This document shows positions 1 to 7,072 of a stretch of 40,371 nt of DNA, in pieces; within the stretch, counting starts at the first letter, position 1; each line of letters starts with the position of its first letter. This DNA comes from Acidimicrobiaceae bacterium. GTDB taxonomy: Bacteria; Actinomycetota; Acidimicrobiia; Acidimicrobiales; Ilumatobacteraceae. A program made the position numbers and the translations under genes. Below the pieces are notes generated by a model. It saw only the letters and a list, made by a program, of their open reading frames with translations. It was not told the origin of the DNA and did not search any database. The stretch is from the NCBI GenBank assembly GCA_002698945.1, contig NZZV01000199.1:1-40371 (forward strand). Reading direction: 5' to 3'.

Positions 1-207
1 GCGCTCGGCGGCCGCATCGTCGAATGGGTCGGTCGAGGTGATCGTGAGCGTCACGGCGCGGCCCACGATCGCGGGAAGCGAGTCGAACACGGCATGCACC
101 GGCGGGCGCGTGAAGCCGTCGGTCGCCGGCCGGATGCCGAGTCCTTGGATCGCGTTCGCGATCGTCGGTGTGTCGTGGCGGGCGAGTTCGGTGAAGAGGT
201 CGGCCAC
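1..207 (-). CDS. RraA-like family protein, N-terminal part (cut by window edge)
   Basis: Reading the minus strand from a GTG at 207 gives 69 codons that run off the left edge. The start is 'VADLFTELARHDTPTIANAI'. The opening 'DTPTIANAI' is typical of the N-terminal helix of the RraA / HMG-CHA aldolase (former 'dimethylmenaquinone methyltransferase') superfamily, whose members include pyruvate aldolases and RNase E inhibitors. The catalytic Arg/Asp region lies outside the window, so enzyme activity cannot be judged. The GTG sits 1 nt after the stop of the upstream DUF4387 gene. A GGAGG is located within the end of that gene, about 7 nt from the GTG, so translation is probably coupled. Being last in an importer/AtuA operon, an aldolase-like role in breaking down the imported compound is plausible inference. 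Confidence 0.6.
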   Translation of the reverse strand, partial: MADLFTELARHDTPTIANAIQGLGIRPATDGFTRPPVHAVFDSLPAIVGRAVTLTITSTDPFDDAAAER

Positions 208-208
208 G

Positions 209-568
209 TCAGCACACCTCCGGCGTGAGCGGGATTCGCTGCAGCGGTACGTGTTGCTGACCGGCGTGCACGTCGTGGTCGAGTGCAGATCCTGACGAGA
301 CCCGACGTGGGAACGACACCTTGACCACTCGGATGTTCGGCATTCGGAAGATGCGAACGTGGTCGGCATCGACGCGGTACGCCGCCGCGATCCTCGACTC
401 GGTCACGACACCGTCGGCGGCGACGAGCGCGAAGGAGGCGTCGTCGTCGCAGAACACGTCGAGCGTGACCCAGAACGGGCCCGCATTCTTGGAGCGGACG
501 AGTTCGGCGACGTCGCCGATCGTCCGGTGGTCGGTCGTCGTGGTGGTGGTCGTCGTGGTCGTGGTCAT
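209..568 (-). CDS. DUF4387 family protein
   Basis: This is a 119-residue protein starting with a run of about 11 Thr (ACG/ACC codons) and continuing 'DHRTIGDVAELVRSKNAG' then 'PFWVTLDVFCDD'. The 'RSKNAGPFWVTLD' block is the hallmark of DUF4387. This small family is usually encoded next to, or fused behind, AtuA/DUF1446 proteins and is of unknown biochemical role. The start ATG (568-566) overlaps the AtuA stop in an ATGA arrangement, with GGAGGG 7 nt upstream inside the AtuA end. It is therefore very probably translationally coupled and may form a complex with AtuA. The Thr homopolymer at the N-terminus is unusual and probably unstructured. Longer readings upstream of this start are shadows of AtuA. 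No catalytic motif is recognised. Confidence 0.8.
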   Translation of the reverse strand: MTTTTTTTTTTTDHRTIGDVAELVRSKNAGPFWVTLDVFCDDDASFALVAADGVVTESRIAAAYRVDADHVRIFRMPNIRVVKVSFPRRVSSGSALDHDVHAGQQHVPLQRIPLTPEVC

Positions 569-2034
569 CGTGCGCCCTCCATGGCACTCGTCCGGTCGTA
601 CTCGATGCGGGCCAGGTCGTACTCGTCGTCGAGTTCGACGACGTGCTGCAGGACGAACTCGTAGACCGCGCCTCGCGGGGTCTCGGCCGGCGAACCGGCG
701 AACGCGAAGCTCGGTAAGTCGCGCATCGACGGAAGCGGGAAGTGGAGCACGTACGGATTGGCGTACTTCGTGATCGCCGTCGCCGTCGCCTGGTCGGGCG
801 CCGTCGCGATCATCAGCAACCCGACCTCGCGAGGTGGCAGTTCGTGAGCCGGTTCGAGATCGCCGAGCACCGCGTTGGCCCCGTAGCACCGCATCTCGAT
901 CGAGAACGTCGCCGGATCGAGACCGAGGACGCGTTCGGCACCATCCGAGACGAACGATCGAAGCCCGGCGACCCACTCGTCGAGCGATGCCAGTACCTCG
1001 GGGTCGCGCACACCGACCAGCACCATCGACTGATAGCCACCGATCGCCGAGCCTTCCAGCTTCATCGACGTGATCTCGGCCTCGTCGAACCGCGAGCCCT
1101 CGACGCGCACGCGACGGTCGTCGAGCGCGACGTACGTGGCGTCGGACGTGTCGAGCGTGCCGGTCGGCTCGCGCATCCGGAACGGATCGGCGTTCTCGTA
1201 CAGCATGTGTGCGGCCACCGACGTCGGCGTGCAGCTACTGGCCGGGTTGAGGGGTTCGATCGTGAACCCGTCGTGATCGACTTCGAACAGCACACCGCCC
1301 TGCCGCGGGTTGACCGTACACTGCCCCCCGCACTCGGCCGTCTTGGCGGCGTGCCACGTCGGGCCGGGGGGACACCCGCGCATGAGCGGCAACGCAGCCA
1401 GGACGGCGGTGTCGGTCGATCGGCCGGCGAGCACGATGTCCGCACCGTGCTCGAGGGCACGAACGATCGGGTGATGGCCGAGCAGCCCGACGATGTGTTC
1501 ACACCGCTCGACCGTGTGCTCGTCGAGCGGTCCGGCGGGTTCGAGCGGGTGGACCCGGCCGGCGGCGAGACGCTCCAGCACGACGGCTCGGGACTGTTCG
1601 CTGTAGATGCGTGCGACGGTGCGCTCGAGCCCTTCCTCACGCAGGATGTCGGCCGTCATGCCGGCGACCCAGTCGACACCGGCGTCGGTGCCACTCGTGC
1701 CGCACGTGCCGACGATCACGGGGATCCCGGCGGCGGCGGCGGCGACGATCATCATCCGCAGGTCGTTGCTCACGGCGCGCTCGGTCGTCTTCGCCGTCGC
1801 GGTGCCGAGGTAGTAGGGGCCGGAGTCGGTCGACCCGCCGTCCACGGCGATGACGTCGGCGCCCATCTCGATGCCTCGACGGAGGCTCTCCGGAGTGAAG
1901 CCGGCGCCGAGCATGCCGGTCGGCACCAGCACCCTGGTCGGAGTGACGGCGGGGGTGATGGCGGGGGTGCTGGTGGGGGTGCTGGTGGGGGTGATGGCGG
2001 GGGTGATGGCGGGGTTGATGGGATCGTTGGTCAC
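565..2034 (-). CDS. AtuA-like (DUF1446) acyclic terpene utilization family protein
   Basis: The protein is 489 residues. After an odd N-terminal tail of P-A-I-T type tetrapeptides (about residues 6-32) the core opens 'RVLVPTGMLGAGF', followed by 'DVIAVDGGSTDSGPYYLG'. It later has 'VGTCGTSGTDAGVDW' and 'DIVLAGRSTDTAVLAALP', all standard DUF1446/AtuA blocks. AtuA in Pseudomonas is needed for citronellol/geraniol catabolism, but its reaction is unproven and the family is broad, so the substrate here is unknown. The GTG start (2034) overlaps the ATPase stop (GTGA), with GGAG about 7 nt upstream. DUF4387 follows with an ATGA overlap. The tail is encoded by a 12-bp tandem repeat and is not part of the usual family. 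A shorter protein starting near 'RVLVP' cannot be excluded, but the SD and coupling favour 2034. Confidence 0.85.
   Translation of the reverse strand: MTNDPINPAITPAITPTSTPTSTPAITPAVTPTRVLVPTGMLGAGFTPESLRRGIEMGADVIAVDGGSTDSGPYYLGTATAKTTERAVSNDLRMMIVAAAAAGIPVIVGTCGTSGTDAGVDWVAGMTADILREEGLERTVARIYSEQSRAVVLERLAAGRVHPLEPAGPLDEHTVERCEHIVGLLGHHPIVRALEHGADIVLAGRSTDTAVLAALPLMRGCPPGPTWHAAKTAECGGQCTVNPRQGGVLFEVDHDGFTIEPLNPASSCTPTSVAAHMLYENADPFRMREPTGTLDTSDATYVALDDRRVRVEGSRFDEAEITSMKLEGSAIGGYQSMVLVGVRDPEVLASLDEWVAGLRSFVSDGAERVLGLDPATFSIEMRCYGANAVLGDLEPAHELPPREVGLLMIATAPDQATATAITKYANPYVLHFPLPSMRDLPSFAFAGSPAETPRGAVYEFVLQHVVELDDEYDLARIEYDRTSAMEGAR
1943..2014. repeat. Six 12-bp tandem repeats, G-rich on the plus strand, in the 5' end of the AtuA gene
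   Basis: Six consecutive 12-mers occupy 1943-2014. They are GTGACGGCGGGG, GTGATGGCGGGG, GTGCTGGTGGGG twice, then GTGATGGCGGGG twice. Each junction creates a run of five Gs, and the runs are separated by 7-nt loops (TGATGGC or TGCTGGT). This meets the usual G3+N1-7 quadruplex rule on the plus strand, which is the template strand of the AtuA gene. On the minus strand they encode (PAIT/PTST) tetrapeptides in frame. Loss or gain of one unit would change the protein by four residues without a frameshift. Confidence 0.9.
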
Positions 2035-3146
2035 GTGGTCTCCAGGGAGTTGGGGTTGGTGGAGGACTCAGCCGTCGGCTCCGAGGCGGGGAACACCTTG
2101 CAGATGTCGGGGAGTCGCAGCACCGGGTGATCGGGGATCGATGCCAGGTGGGTCTGCACAGCGACGCGCGCGTCGCCGATGCCGATCGTCTGGCGGTAGT
2201 GGTCGCCGAGGAAGCGACGCTCGAGCGCCGTGCCGCGGACGGTGCCGGGCTGATCGATGTCGCCGACGATGGAGATCGTCTCGGGCCGGATGCCGAGTCG
2301 TCCCGGGCCGAGCCGGACGTCACCGTCGACGCGCACGCGAATCGCCTCACGGGTGCCGTCGACGACGAAATCGATGTCGGCGCCGTCGTGCCCGACGATC
2401 TCGCCGGGCACGAGGTTGATGCTCCCCACGAAGTCGGCGACGAAGCCGTCCGCCGGATCTCGATAGACCTCTTCCGGTGTACCGATCTGGGCAACGCGGC
2501 CGGCGTTCATGACGACGACGCGGTCGCTCATCGACAACGCCTCGTCCTGGTCGTGGGTCACGAACACCGTGGTGATCCCGACGCGCTGCTGGAGATCGCG
2601 GAGCCAGTCGCGGGCGCGCTCGCGCAGCTTCGCGTCGAGGTTCGAGAACGGCTCGTCGAGCAGGAGCAGACGCGGCTGATAGGCGAGCGCACGGGCCAGC
2701 GCGACCCGCTGCTGCTGACCGCCCGACAGTTCGTGCGGATAGCGCCCGCCGAGGTCATCGAGTTCGACCAGGGCGAGCACCTCCTCGACGCGCTCGCGAC
2801 GTTGCTGCTTGGCGACCTTGCGTAACTTGAGCGGGTAGCCGACGTTGTCGGCGACGCTCATGTGCGGCCAGATCGCGTACGACTGGAACACCACCCCGCA
2901 CTGGCGTTCCTCGGGCGGCACCTCGGTGCCCGACGCGGCGTCGTAGACGACCCGGTCGCCGATGGAGATCGCACCGGTGTCGGGCGTGTGCAGGCCGGCG
3001 ACCGACCACAGCGTGGTCGACTTGCCGCAGCCGCTCGGTCCGAGCAGGGTCAACAACTTGCCCTCCTCCGCGACGATGCTGACATCGTCGAGGGCACGCA
3101 CGTCACCGAACGACTTGCCGAGCGATGTGATGGACAGTTCAGCCAT
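2031..3146 (-). CDS. ABC importer ATP-binding protein (iron/polyamine/thiamine-type, PotA/FbpC-like)
   Basis: This 371-residue ATPase energises the neighbouring permease. Walker A is 'GPSGCGKST' (about residues 36-44). The Q-loop is in 'VVFQSYAIWPHMSV', the signature is 'LSGGQQQR', Walker B is 'LLLLDEP', and the H-loop is in 'VFVTHDQDEA'. The C-terminal third resembles the TOBE/MOP regulatory domain of the CUT1/FbpC/PotA group ('LGIRPETISI'). All catalytic residues are present. The ATG (3146) overlaps the permease stop by 8 nt, and the stop overlaps the AtuA start. Together with a two-domain permease and a type 1 solute-binding protein this is a complete importer. The family alone does not fix the substrate; Fe3+, polyamines, phosphonates and organic acids are all known for relatives. 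Confidence 0.92.
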   Translation of the reverse strand: MAELSITSLGKSFGDVRALDDVSIVAEEGKLLTLLGPSGCGKSTTLWSVAGLHTPDTGAISIGDRVVYDAASGTEVPPEERQCGVVFQSYAIWPHMSVADNVGYPLKLRKVAKQQRRERVEEVLALVELDDLGGRYPHELSGGQQQRVALARALAYQPRLLLLDEPFSNLDAKLRERARDWLRDLQQRVGITTVFVTHDQDEALSMSDRVVVMNAGRVAQIGTPEEVYRDPADGFVADFVGSINLVPGEIVGHDGADIDFVVDGTREAIRVRVDGDVRLGPGRLGIRPETISIVGDIDQPGTVRGTALERRFLGDHYRQTIGIGDARVAVQTHLASIPDHPVLRLPDICKVFPASEPTAESSTNPNSLETT

Positions 3147-4905
3147 TGCTGATCCTCCCGAAGACGAGGCGGGCGGCGCCGAGCACGACCGCAGTGACGA
3201 CCAGTTGGACGACGCCGAGCGCGGCCACCGGTCCGGCGACGCCGGTGATCCACAGGTTGAGCATGGTGAGCCCGATCACTTCGTTGCCGGGCGACACCAT
3301 GAACAGCGCCGGGTCGTAGTCGGCGAACAGAGCGACGAACAACAGGACGTACGACACGGCCATCGCCGGTCGAAGCAGCCGGACGAGGATCGTCCGCATC
3401 GCCGTCAGCCAGTCGGCTCCCGAGACGCGGGCCGCTCGTTCGAGGTCCTCACCGAGCGCGGCCAGCGCCGGGTAGAACGCGCTGTAGCCGAGCGCCAGGC
3501 TCCGCACGGCGAAGGCGATCCCGATCCCCCAGAGCGAGGAGCGCACGACACCGTTCGGATCGATGACCACGAACGACCAGAAGAACGCCATGCCGGTGAC
3601 GATGCCGGGGATGGCCCTCGGGTACAGCGTGACGTACTGGAGCGACCGTCGATAGCGAAACCTGGACCGGTGCGCGACGAGCGCGATCGTGGTGATCGCC
3701 AACGTCGTGATGGCACCACCGATCGTGGCGATCAGCAGGCTGTTGACGATCGAGCGCCGGAACACCGGATTGTCGAGCACGGTTGAGAAGTTGTCGAGCG
3801 TGGCAACGTCCCACGGATCGATGTACGGGGTCAGGACCGTCGTGAACGCCGTCAGGAGCAGGCCGATCGCCGGGATCACGAGGGTGATCAGGAAATAGCC
3901 TCCGACGAGCACCGTCATCGGCCATCGAAGGCGGCCGATGGCGATCGGCCGCGACGCTGTCGGCTTGCCCGTCGTCGTCGTGAATCGGGCGAGGTCGCCG
4001 GCGAACCGGTTGCGGAGGACGAGGAGCACCGTCATCACCGCGAGCAGCACCACCGCACCCGCCGACACGAGGCCCTGGCGGGGCGGGAACTCGTTCGACC
4101 AGTTGTCGACGAGGTAGGTCGAGATGAAGTCGATGTTCGACGACGTGCCGAGCAACAGCGGGATCCCGACGACCTCGAGGCTGAGCGCGAAGGTGATCAC
4201 ACCCGCATTCAGGATGCCGGGACGCAACATCGGCACCGTGACCGAGAACAGCGCTCGAACGGGCGATGCACCGTTCACCCGAGCCGCGTTCTCGAGGGTG
4301 CTGTCGAGGGTCGACAGCGCGGATCCGACGACCATGTACATGAGCGGCGTGAGCGATCCGATCGCGACGAGCGCCATCCCGGGAACGCTGTACAGGTTCC
4401 AGAAGATCGGGAGTGGGGTGTTGCTGTCGATCCAACTGGTCACATAGCCGGCCGGCGAGTACATCGCGATCCAGCCGAGCATCAGGGGGAGACCGGGGAG
4501 GACGACCGGACCGAGGATGAGGGTTCGGTAGAGGCGGGCGCCGGGCATCTGTACCCGGCGGAGCAGCACCGCGAGCAACGTGCCGAGGGCGACCGCTCCG
4601 GCGGTGGTCAATACGGCGAAGCCGACGGTGTTGCGAACCGCCGTCCACCATGCTGCATCGGTGAGCAGATCGCGATAGTTCCGGAGCGTGAAGGACCCAC
4701 CGTCGTCGTAGAGCGGCACCGTCCAGAGCGACGCCCACACCACCGGGACGAGCGGGCCGACGACCAACACGGTGGCGACGATCCAGGTTGCGTAGTGGAC
4801 GATCCGCGAACGCTCGCGCCCGACGTGGGAACGTCGCCGCTCGGGTGGGACGGTGGCGCTCCCGCCCGACTCGGGCCGAGCGGGAGCGTCGATGGTCAGC
4901 GACAT
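3139..4905 (-). CDS. ABC transporter permease, two fused transmembrane domains
   Basis: The protein is 588 residues, starting MSLTIDAPARPES. It has about 12 hydrophobic segments in two homologous halves, as in FbpB/ThiP-type iron and thiamine permeases. Each half carries an EAA loop for ATPase docking: 'LENAARVNGASPVRALFSV' in the first, 'LERAARVSGADWLTAMRTI' in the second. The first membrane segment is near 'YATWIVATVLVVGPLVPVVW'. The start at 4905 forms a TGATG junction with the solute-binding protein stop. A longer in-frame extension up to 5037 overlaps that gene with Arg-rich, non-hydrophobic sequence and is rejected. The stop overlaps the ATPase start. It acts in the cytoplasmic membrane as the channel for the compound bound by the lipoprotein upstream. 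Confidence 0.92.
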   Translation of the reverse strand: MSLTIDAPARPESGGSATVPPERRRSHVGRERSRIVHYATWIVATVLVVGPLVPVVWASLWTVPLYDDGGSFTLRNYRDLLTDAAWWTAVRNTVGFAVLTTAGAVALGTLLAVLLRRVQMPGARLYRTLILGPVVLPGLPLMLGWIAMYSPAGYVTSWIDSNTPLPIFWNLYSVPGMALVAIGSLTPLMYMVVGSALSTLDSTLENAARVNGASPVRALFSVTVPMLRPGILNAGVITFALSLEVVGIPLLLGTSSNIDFISTYLVDNWSNEFPPRQGLVSAGAVVLLAVMTVLLVLRNRFAGDLARFTTTTGKPTASRPIAIGRLRWPMTVLVGGYFLITLVIPAIGLLLTAFTTVLTPYIDPWDVATLDNFSTVLDNPVFRRSIVNSLLIATIGGAITTLAITTIALVAHRSRFRYRRSLQYVTLYPRAIPGIVTGMAFFWSFVVIDPNGVVRSSLWGIGIAFAVRSLALGYSAFYPALAALGEDLERAARVSGADWLTAMRTILVRLLRPAMAVSYVLLFVALFADYDPALFMVSPGNEVIGLTMLNLWITGVAGPVAALGVVQLVVTAVVLGAARLVFGRISNG

Positions 4906-6161
4906 CAGCGACCGAACGCCTCGTTCCAGCGGGACTGGATGGCGTCGCGCTCGGCCTCGGCTGCGGGGTCGTAGTCGACGACGATCATGTTGTCCTCGCC
5001 CACGATCGCGGCGATCGCGTCGTAGCCGTACTCGCACTCGACACCGGAGCGGTACGGGGTCAAACCGCCGAGACAGATCGTCGCCTGGCCCTCCTCGGAC
5101 AGGAGCCAGTTGATGAGCAGCTTCGCCGATGCCGGGGAGTCTGCGCCGGCCGGCACCCCCATCGCTCGCGGTGCGAGCGGCGTCGCATCGGTCAGGTACT
5201 GGTAGTCGAGCACGTCACCCTGTTCCTGGGTGTCGAGCAGCAATCGAACCGCGCCCGACACGAAGAAGCTCGCGGGGTACTCGCCGCTGGTCGCCTTGCC
5301 CAGCAGTGCGCCGGTCCCCGACTCCGCCCGGGTGTGAGGGCCGAGCGCCTCGAGCGTCGCCCACGCCTCGTCGGTCCGAGCGGCGATGTAGCCGTAGTTG
5401 CCGGTGTATGCCTGACTGTTCTCGATCTCGACCGTGCCGATGTCGCCGGGCAGATCAGGGGCCAACGCCGCGAGCTCGGCCAACGTCGTCGGCTGATCCT
5501 CGGGGGCGACGACGAACTGGTTGTACATCGCGACCAGCGGGTCGAGTGACATGGCGTACACGCCCGGCGCCTGGACCGCGTGGGAAGGCAGTTCGTTCAC
5601 GTTGGCGTCCACATAGTCCACGACCTCGCCGCGGTCGACGAGGTCGAGCCAACCGGCCGCTTCGCTCGTGATCAGCAGGTCGGCGGTCGCCACGCCCGAC
5701 GCCGACTCGGTCAGGTAGCGCTGGAACGCTTCGACCCCGCCGAGGTCGAACGTCTCGACCTCGATGAACGGGTACGCCTCGCCGAACCCGGCCAGGATCG
5801 GCTCCCAGATCTGGTCGCTCGGGTTGCCGTACACCACGAGGGTGTTCTCCTCCGCTGCCTGGGCGGCGAGCTCGTCCACCGACTCGGCCGGTGCCGTCGT
5901 CGGTGCCGGTTCCTCGGGAGCCGCCGTGTCACCTGGCACATCGGTAGGTGCAGGAGTACCGGACGGCCCGCTCGTCGTCGGCTCGGTCGTCGCTGACTCC
6001 GTCGTCGGCTCGGTCGTCGCTGACTCCGTCGTGGGCTCGGTCGTCGCCGGCTCGGTCGTCGGTTCGGTGGCAGCGTCGTCGGACGAGTCCGACTCGCCGC
6101 CGCAGGCCGCCAGCGCGAGCGCTGTGACGATCGTGACCGCTCCCCGTCGTGCAAGTTTCAT
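4905..6161 (-). CDS. ABC transporter solute-binding lipoprotein (extracellular family 1-like)
   Basis: The 418-residue protein begins with a lipoprotein signal, 'MKLARRGAVTIVTALALAAC', with the lipobox cysteine at position 20. A Thr/Glu/Pro-rich linker of about 70 residues follows (repeats of 'TTEPTTESA'), then a binding domain starting at 'NTLVVYGNPSDQIWEPILAGF'. The early beta-strand and 'GNPSDQIWEPILAGFGEAYPFIEVE' match the iron/thiamine/spermidine binding-protein fold. The C-terminal 'AKLLINWLLSEEGQATI' is a common block of Fe3+-type binding proteins. The ATG has AGAGGGG 6-7 nt upstream. It is the first gene of the importer operon, 81 nt after the GntR gene, and that gap contains the palindrome TGCTATAGCA. 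The long mucin-like linker probably holds the domain away from the membrane through a thick cell wall. Confidence 0.9.
   Translation of the reverse strand: MKLARRGAVTIVTALALAACGGESDSSDDAATEPTTEPATTEPTTESATTEPTTESATTEPTTSGPSGTPAPTDVPGDTAAPEEPAPTTAPAESVDELAAQAAEENTLVVYGNPSDQIWEPILAGFGEAYPFIEVETFDLGGVEAFQRYLTESASGVATADLLITSEAAGWLDLVDRGEVVDYVDANVNELPSHAVQAPGVYAMSLDPLVAMYNQFVVAPEDQPTTLAELAALAPDLPGDIGTVEIENSQAYTGNYGYIAARTDEAWATLEALGPHTRAESGTGALLGKATSGEYPASFFVSGAVRLLLDTQEQGDVLDYQYLTDATPLAPRAMGVPAGADSPASAKLLINWLLSEEGQATICLGGLTPYRSGVECEYGYDAIAAIVGEDNMIVVDYDPAAEAERDAIQSRWNEAFGR
5974..6075. repeat. 27-bp coding tandem repeat in the lipoprotein linker
   Basis: Two identical 27-bp units (5974-6000 and 6001-6027) are followed by a diverged third (6028-6054) and a partial fourth. 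They encode the nine-residue linker unit ESATTEPTT on the minus strand. The unit length is a multiple of three, so slippage would only lengthen or shorten the linker. Confidence 0.85.
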
Positions 6162-6183
6162 GATTCCCCTCTTGTTTGTTATG

Positions 6184-6193
6184 TGCTATAGCA
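6184..6193. promoter_or_regulatory. Putative GntR operator / extended -10 in front of the importer operon
   Basis: The palindrome TGCTATAGCA lies 22 nt upstream of the solute-binding protein ATG. The identical 10-mer is the core of the 16-bp palindrome in front of the GntR gene (6964-6973). Read on the minus strand it also forms an extended -10 (TGCTATA), so a bound repressor would cover the promoter. That FCD-type GntR proteins repress through short palindromes is family knowledge; binding here is inferred. Confidence 0.6.
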
Positions 6194-6242
6194 GTCCGTC
6201 GGGCGCATCGCACGTCCGACGATCCCTCGGATCAGCTTCGGA

Positions 6243-6947
6243 TCAGCTGGTGTAGATCTCGGCCGAGCGGCGGGCATGTACCGCCATGAGCCGTTCGGCC
6301 TCGTCCGCATCCCGGCGGCGAATGGCATCGAGCAGCGCGTGGTGTTCTTCGTAACGGTCGTTGATCATCTCGCCTCGACCGACTCGCCGCTCGAGCGACG
6401 CAGCCCGGTCCCGGAAGTTGAATGCGTTGACCGTCGACAGCATCCGCAGGAGGACCGCGTTGCCGCAGGCGCCCTCGGCCTCCACATGGAACGACCGCAA
6501 TGCGAGCAACAGCAACTCGGCGGTCTCGGTCGGATATGCCTCCCCGGATTCGATCGCCGCCCGCATCGCTGCCCGGAGTCGGTCGGCCTCACGAAGGTGG
6601 GCCTCCATACGCTCGATCGCTGCGTCGCTCGCATTCGTGGCAGCGAGCCGCACCGCAACCGATTTCAGCGCGCCCTCGACCAGGCCCAACTCGTAGCGAT
6701 CGCTGGCGTCGGCTTCGTACACGACGGTCGATCGGGCTCCACGGCGCTCCACGAGGCCTTCCTGTTCGAGCCGGCGGATCGCCTCTCGGATAGGTGTCGC
6801 GCTCACCGACAGCATCGCCGCGAGACCACGTTCGGTGATCTTCTCGCCCGGCGGGAGTTCGCCGTTCGCGATCGCGGATCGAATTGCCGCATACGCCTGG
6901 TCGGCCAACGATGGCGACGACAGTTCCTGCAGCGACGAGTCCCCCAC
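6243..6947 (-). CDS. GntR-family transcriptional regulator, FCD (FadR/VanR) subfamily
   Basis: The protein is 234 residues. The N-terminal winged helix covers about residues 12-78, with the classic 'GELPPGEKITERGLAAMLSV' and 'SATPIREAIRRLEQEGLV' of the HTH. The all-helical FCD ligand domain covers about 85-225 and has the acidic/His metal-binding pattern ('FHVE' and 'RYEEHHALLDAIRRRDA', with 'HARRSAEI' near the end). Such proteins usually sense carboxylic acids or sugar acids through a metal in the FCD pocket. It lies just upstream of, and on the same strand as, the importer operon and is the obvious local regulator. The GTG start at 6947 is preceded by a -10-like TAGGTT with an 8-nt spacer and no SD, so the mRNA is probably leaderless. 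Confidence 0.9.
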   Translation of the reverse strand: MGDSSLQELSSPSLADQAYAAIRSAIANGELPPGEKITERGLAAMLSVSATPIREAIRRLEQEGLVERRGARSTVVYEADASDRYELGLVEGALKSVAVRLAATNASDAAIERMEAHLREADRLRAAMRAAIESGEAYPTETAELLLLALRSFHVEAEGACGNAVLLRMLSTVNAFNFRDRAASLERRVGRGEMINDRYEEHHALLDAIRRRDADEAERLMAVHARRSAEIYTS

Positions 6948-6955
6948 GACCGGCT

Positions 6956-6976
6956 AACCTACATGCTATAGCATGT
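6956..6976 (-). promoter_or_regulatory. GntR promoter with perfect 16-bp palindromic operator
   Basis: A minus-strand -10-like TAGGTT (6956-6961) lies 8 nt before the GTG. It abuts and slightly overlaps the perfect palindrome ACATGCTATAGCATGT (6961-6976). The core TGCTATAGCA recurs before the importer operon. The layout suggests autorepression plus control of the downstream genes by one regulator. Confidence 0.65.
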
Positions 6977-7008
6977 GGCGTCAAGAGGACGCCGTGGCCA
7001 CACGGAAC

Positions 7009-7072
7009 GGGGCGGCAGGTCAACGGGGCGGCAGGTCAACCGGGCGGCTGGTCAACGGGCAGCAGGTGGACG
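7009..7072. repeat. 16-bp tandem repeat, three good copies plus one degenerate
   Basis: The unit GGGGCGGCAGGTCAAC occurs twice exactly (7009-7024, 7025-7040). A third copy has two changes (7041-7056) and a fourth is diverged (7057-7072). The array sits between the stop of the PRMT-like gene and the GntR promoter. Each good copy carries GGTCAAC. It is non-coding on either strand as far as can be judged; its role is unknown. Confidence 0.85.

Noticed and set aside
3139-5037. Longer permease start at 5037
   Set aside because: The extra 44 residues are Arg-rich and lie fully within the solute-binding protein gene; the TGATG junction at 4905 is a natural start.
5974-6075. CRISPR-like array because of regular repeats
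   Set aside because: The repeats are contiguous, in frame, without unique spacers, and encode a lipoprotein linker.
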